Shown one piece after another: positions 62,744 to 64,000 of a stretch of 64,000 bases of DNA. The DNA comes from Psychrosphaera sp. F3M07 (GTDB lineage: Bacteria; Pseudomonadota; Gammaproteobacteria; Enterobacterales; Alteromonadaceae). The notes below the pieces were generated by a model. The model saw nothing but the letters and a program-made list of their open reading frames with translations. It did no database searches and was not told the DNA's origin. Positions within the stretch are counted from its first letter, which is position 1; every line of letters begins with the position of its first letter. The translations under genes were made by a program, and so were the position numbers. Where the stretch lies: assembly GCF_018860345.1 (NCBI RefSeq), contig NZ_JAHKPJ010000028.1:62001-126000 (forward strand), read 5' to 3'.

Positions 62744-62757
62744 ATGACGGATGTCAA
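62744..62757. promoter_or_regulatory. Fnr-type box ahead of CpcT-like copy 2
   Basis: ATGACGGATGTCAA matches the TTGAC-N4-GTCAA form with one mismatch and ends 56 bases before the start. Confidence 0.5.
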
Positions 62758-62921
62758 TTAGGAGATAGATCTGTTCTGTTATAGGCTTTTGTCACAATAT
62801 GCTCTGTCATCAAAAGACTCACAGAAGTAACCTATAAACCTTGAACTATATAACTCAAGCTTTACACTAACTTTGACAAATCAAACTTGTGTAATACCAC
62901 CTACTAATAAGGTCACACTAA

Positions 62922-63746
62922 ATGCAAAAAACAATTCTCCTAACTGGCGCGACGGATGGCATTGGCCTAGCGACAGCAAAAGTATTAGTAGGACTTGGGC
63001 ATACCGTTTTACTTCACGGCAGAAACAGTGAAAAACTTGAAGCGGTTAAAACATCTTTGTTAAACATAACCAAACAGCCAGAACAAATAGCATGTTATGT
63101 TGCGGATTTATCTGATTTGCATGACGTAATTAAACTCGCCAACGCGGTAAAACTAAAACATTCCTCGCTTGATGTATTGATCAATAATGCTGGCGTATTT
63201 AAAACACCTGAACCAATCACAAAAAAGGGTTTGGATGTTCGATTTGTGGTTAATACCATAGCACCGTATTTATTAACCAAATTATTACTGCCTTTAATGT
63301 CTAAAACCGGACGAGTCATTAACTTGTCATCTGCGGCACAAGCCCCTGTTGATATTCCTGCATTATTAGGTCAAGTGGCTATTACTGATGATTTTTCTGC
63401 CTATGCACAAAGTAAACTTGCCATTGTATTTTGGACACAATTCTTAGCTGAAAAATATGGGCAAAACTCAATTAATAGCCCTGCATTTATAGCTGTTAAT
63501 CCGGGTTCTTTATTAGCCAGTAAAATGGTAACCGAAGGTTTTGGCATTGCAGGTAATGACCTAAGTATTGGTGCTAATATTGTTAGTGCTTTGGCACTTG
63601 AAGATGTATTTTCAAATGCTTCTGGCCGATATTTTGATAACGACGCTCAACAGTTTGCAGACCCACATCCGGATGCAACCGATAAAAGTAAAGTCGATAA
63701 CCTTATATTCGCAATGAAAAACATCATTACGGAATTAACTGGTTAA
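62922..63746 (+). CDS. Short-chain dehydrogenase/reductase (SDR)
   Basis: This 274-residue protein has TGATDGIGLATAK (about residues 7-19), LINNAGVF, the catalytic Ser in INLSSAAQAP and Y-x-x-x-K in YAQSKLAIVFWTQ. It is like the retinol-dehydrogenase/protochlorophyllide-oxidoreductase group in the way the loops run, but cannot be assigned to a substrate. It is a single gene, divergent from the CpcT-like lipoprotein gene. Confidence 0.85.
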   Translation: MQKTILLTGATDGIGLATAKVLVGLGHTVLLHGRNSEKLEAVKTSLLNITKQPEQIACYVADLSDLHDVIKLANAVKLKHSSLDVLINNAGVFKTPEPITKKGLDVRFVVNTIAPYLLTKLLLPLMSKTGRVINLSSAAQAPVDIPALLGQVAITDDFSAYAQSKLAIVFWTQFLAEKYGQNSINSPAFIAVNPGSLLASKMVTEGFGIAGNDLSIGANIVSALALEDVFSNASGRYFDNDAQQFADPHPDATDKSKVDNLIFAMKNIITELTG

Positions 63747-63776
63747 TAATATCAATCCCGCAGAATTTGATGACGT

Positions 63777-64000
63777 TTAGATAAAAGCTTTGTTCTGTTT
63801 CATCTTTTTAATAGCGTCTGGGCTATAACCTAAGTCAGTTAAAACCTGTTCTGTATCTTGGCTAAAACTCGGTAAATCAAAATTAGGTTGTGCTGGTTCT
63901 TGTTGATATTTTATTGGCACACCTAAATGGTTATTTCCGTTTTTGTCTGTTATTAACATTTCTCTTTCAAACAGGTGCTGCTCCCGCATAGCGCTGTTTA
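63777..64000 (-). CDS. Family III CoA transferase, C-terminal end (partial, runs off right edge)
   Basis: The reverse strand is open from the stop at 63777 to the window end with no start forced. The last residues (REQHLFEREMLI, then DTEQVLTDLGYSPDAIKKMKQNKAFI) match the C-terminus of CaiB/BaiF family enzymes. The N-terminal catalytic part lies beyond the window, and the real start is probably outside. It is a second CoA transferase in the cluster. Confidence 0.75.
   Translation of the reverse strand, partial: NSAMREQHLFEREMLITDKNGNNHLGVPIKYQQEPAQPNFDLPSFSQDTEQVLTDLGYSPDAIKKMKQNKAFI

Noticed and set aside
62872-62885. Fnr-like site before the SDR gene
   Set aside because: TTTGACAAATCAAA is a palindrome but has only four bases between TTGA and TCAA instead of six, so it does not fit the box.
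20845-64000. Mobile genomic island or prophage
   Set aside because: No integrase, tRNA border, phage or conjugation gene is present and base use looks similar to the core part; acquisition by transfer is possible but not shown by the sequence.

Overview
The window looks like a chromosomal segment of a marine gammaproteobacterium close to Alteromonadales (Colwellia, Glaciecola, Paraglaciecola or Thalassotalea-like). I base this on the low GC content, the rho / ubiD-ferredoxin-fre block, proBA, a FadE-type dehydrogenase, comM, and the TonB-receptor style of nutrient uptake. No rRNA, tRNA, insertion sequence, integrase or CRISPR array was recognised.

Layout. Positions 1-20.7 kb are ordinary core or housekeeping content: a MipA/OmpV porin-like protein cut by the left edge, a small possible PhlG-type hydrolase, an Atm1-type ABC exporter, a phosphoribosyltransferase, a GNAT enzyme, a peroxiredoxin-like protein, ubiD-ferredoxin-fre, rho, proBA, an alpha/beta hydrolase, a LysE exporter, fadE, comM, an extended SDR and a secreted esterase.

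From about 20.8 kb to the right edge the content becomes a large catabolic gene cluster of about 43 kb. It holds an aldehyde dehydrogenase, a nitrilase-like protein with altered catalytic residues, a SAM methyltransferase operon, glutaryl-CoA dehydrogenase, an isochorismatase-fold amidase beside two PuuE/cyclic-imidase-like enzymes, a DUF1838 protein, a thioesterase and an enoyl-CoA hydratase. An aconitase-type hydratase pair followed by an isocitrate-lyase-superfamily lyase has the same arrangement of functions as the dimethylmalate dehydratase/lyase module. Further on are two MmgE/PrpD proteins with a CoA ligase, an amidase and a CoA transferase; a GntR regulator; an MFS carrier; a TonB receptor; two secreted CpcT/CpeT (bilin-lyase family) proteins; four secreted VOC proteins; a Crp/Fnr regulator; ETF-ubiquinone oxidoreductase; and several oxidoreductases.

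My working interpretation (inference) is a pathway for taking up and breaking down a tetrapyrrole, probably a bilin or chlorophyll-type pigment. Exported proteins would bind and oxidise it to substituted maleimides. The imide hydrolases and the amidase would open these to substituted maleates. The aconitase-type hydratase and the lyase would split them. For hematinic acid, the propionate-bearing imide, this chemistry would give pyruvate plus glutarate, which would explain why glutaryl-CoA dehydrogenase, CoA transferases and ETF-QO are present. No step has been tested and the substrate is not proven.

Two regulatory signals tie the cluster together. An Fnr-type box (TTGAY-N4-RTCAA) lies 55-62 bp ahead of seven start codons spread over 36 kb, matching a Crp/Fnr protein in the cluster that keeps the E-x-x-S-R reading helix but lacks the Fe-S cysteines. 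A separate palindrome, TTTGTCCGGACAAA, lies near gntR/prpD, near the TonB receptor and between two VOC genes, and is a good candidate for the GntR operator.
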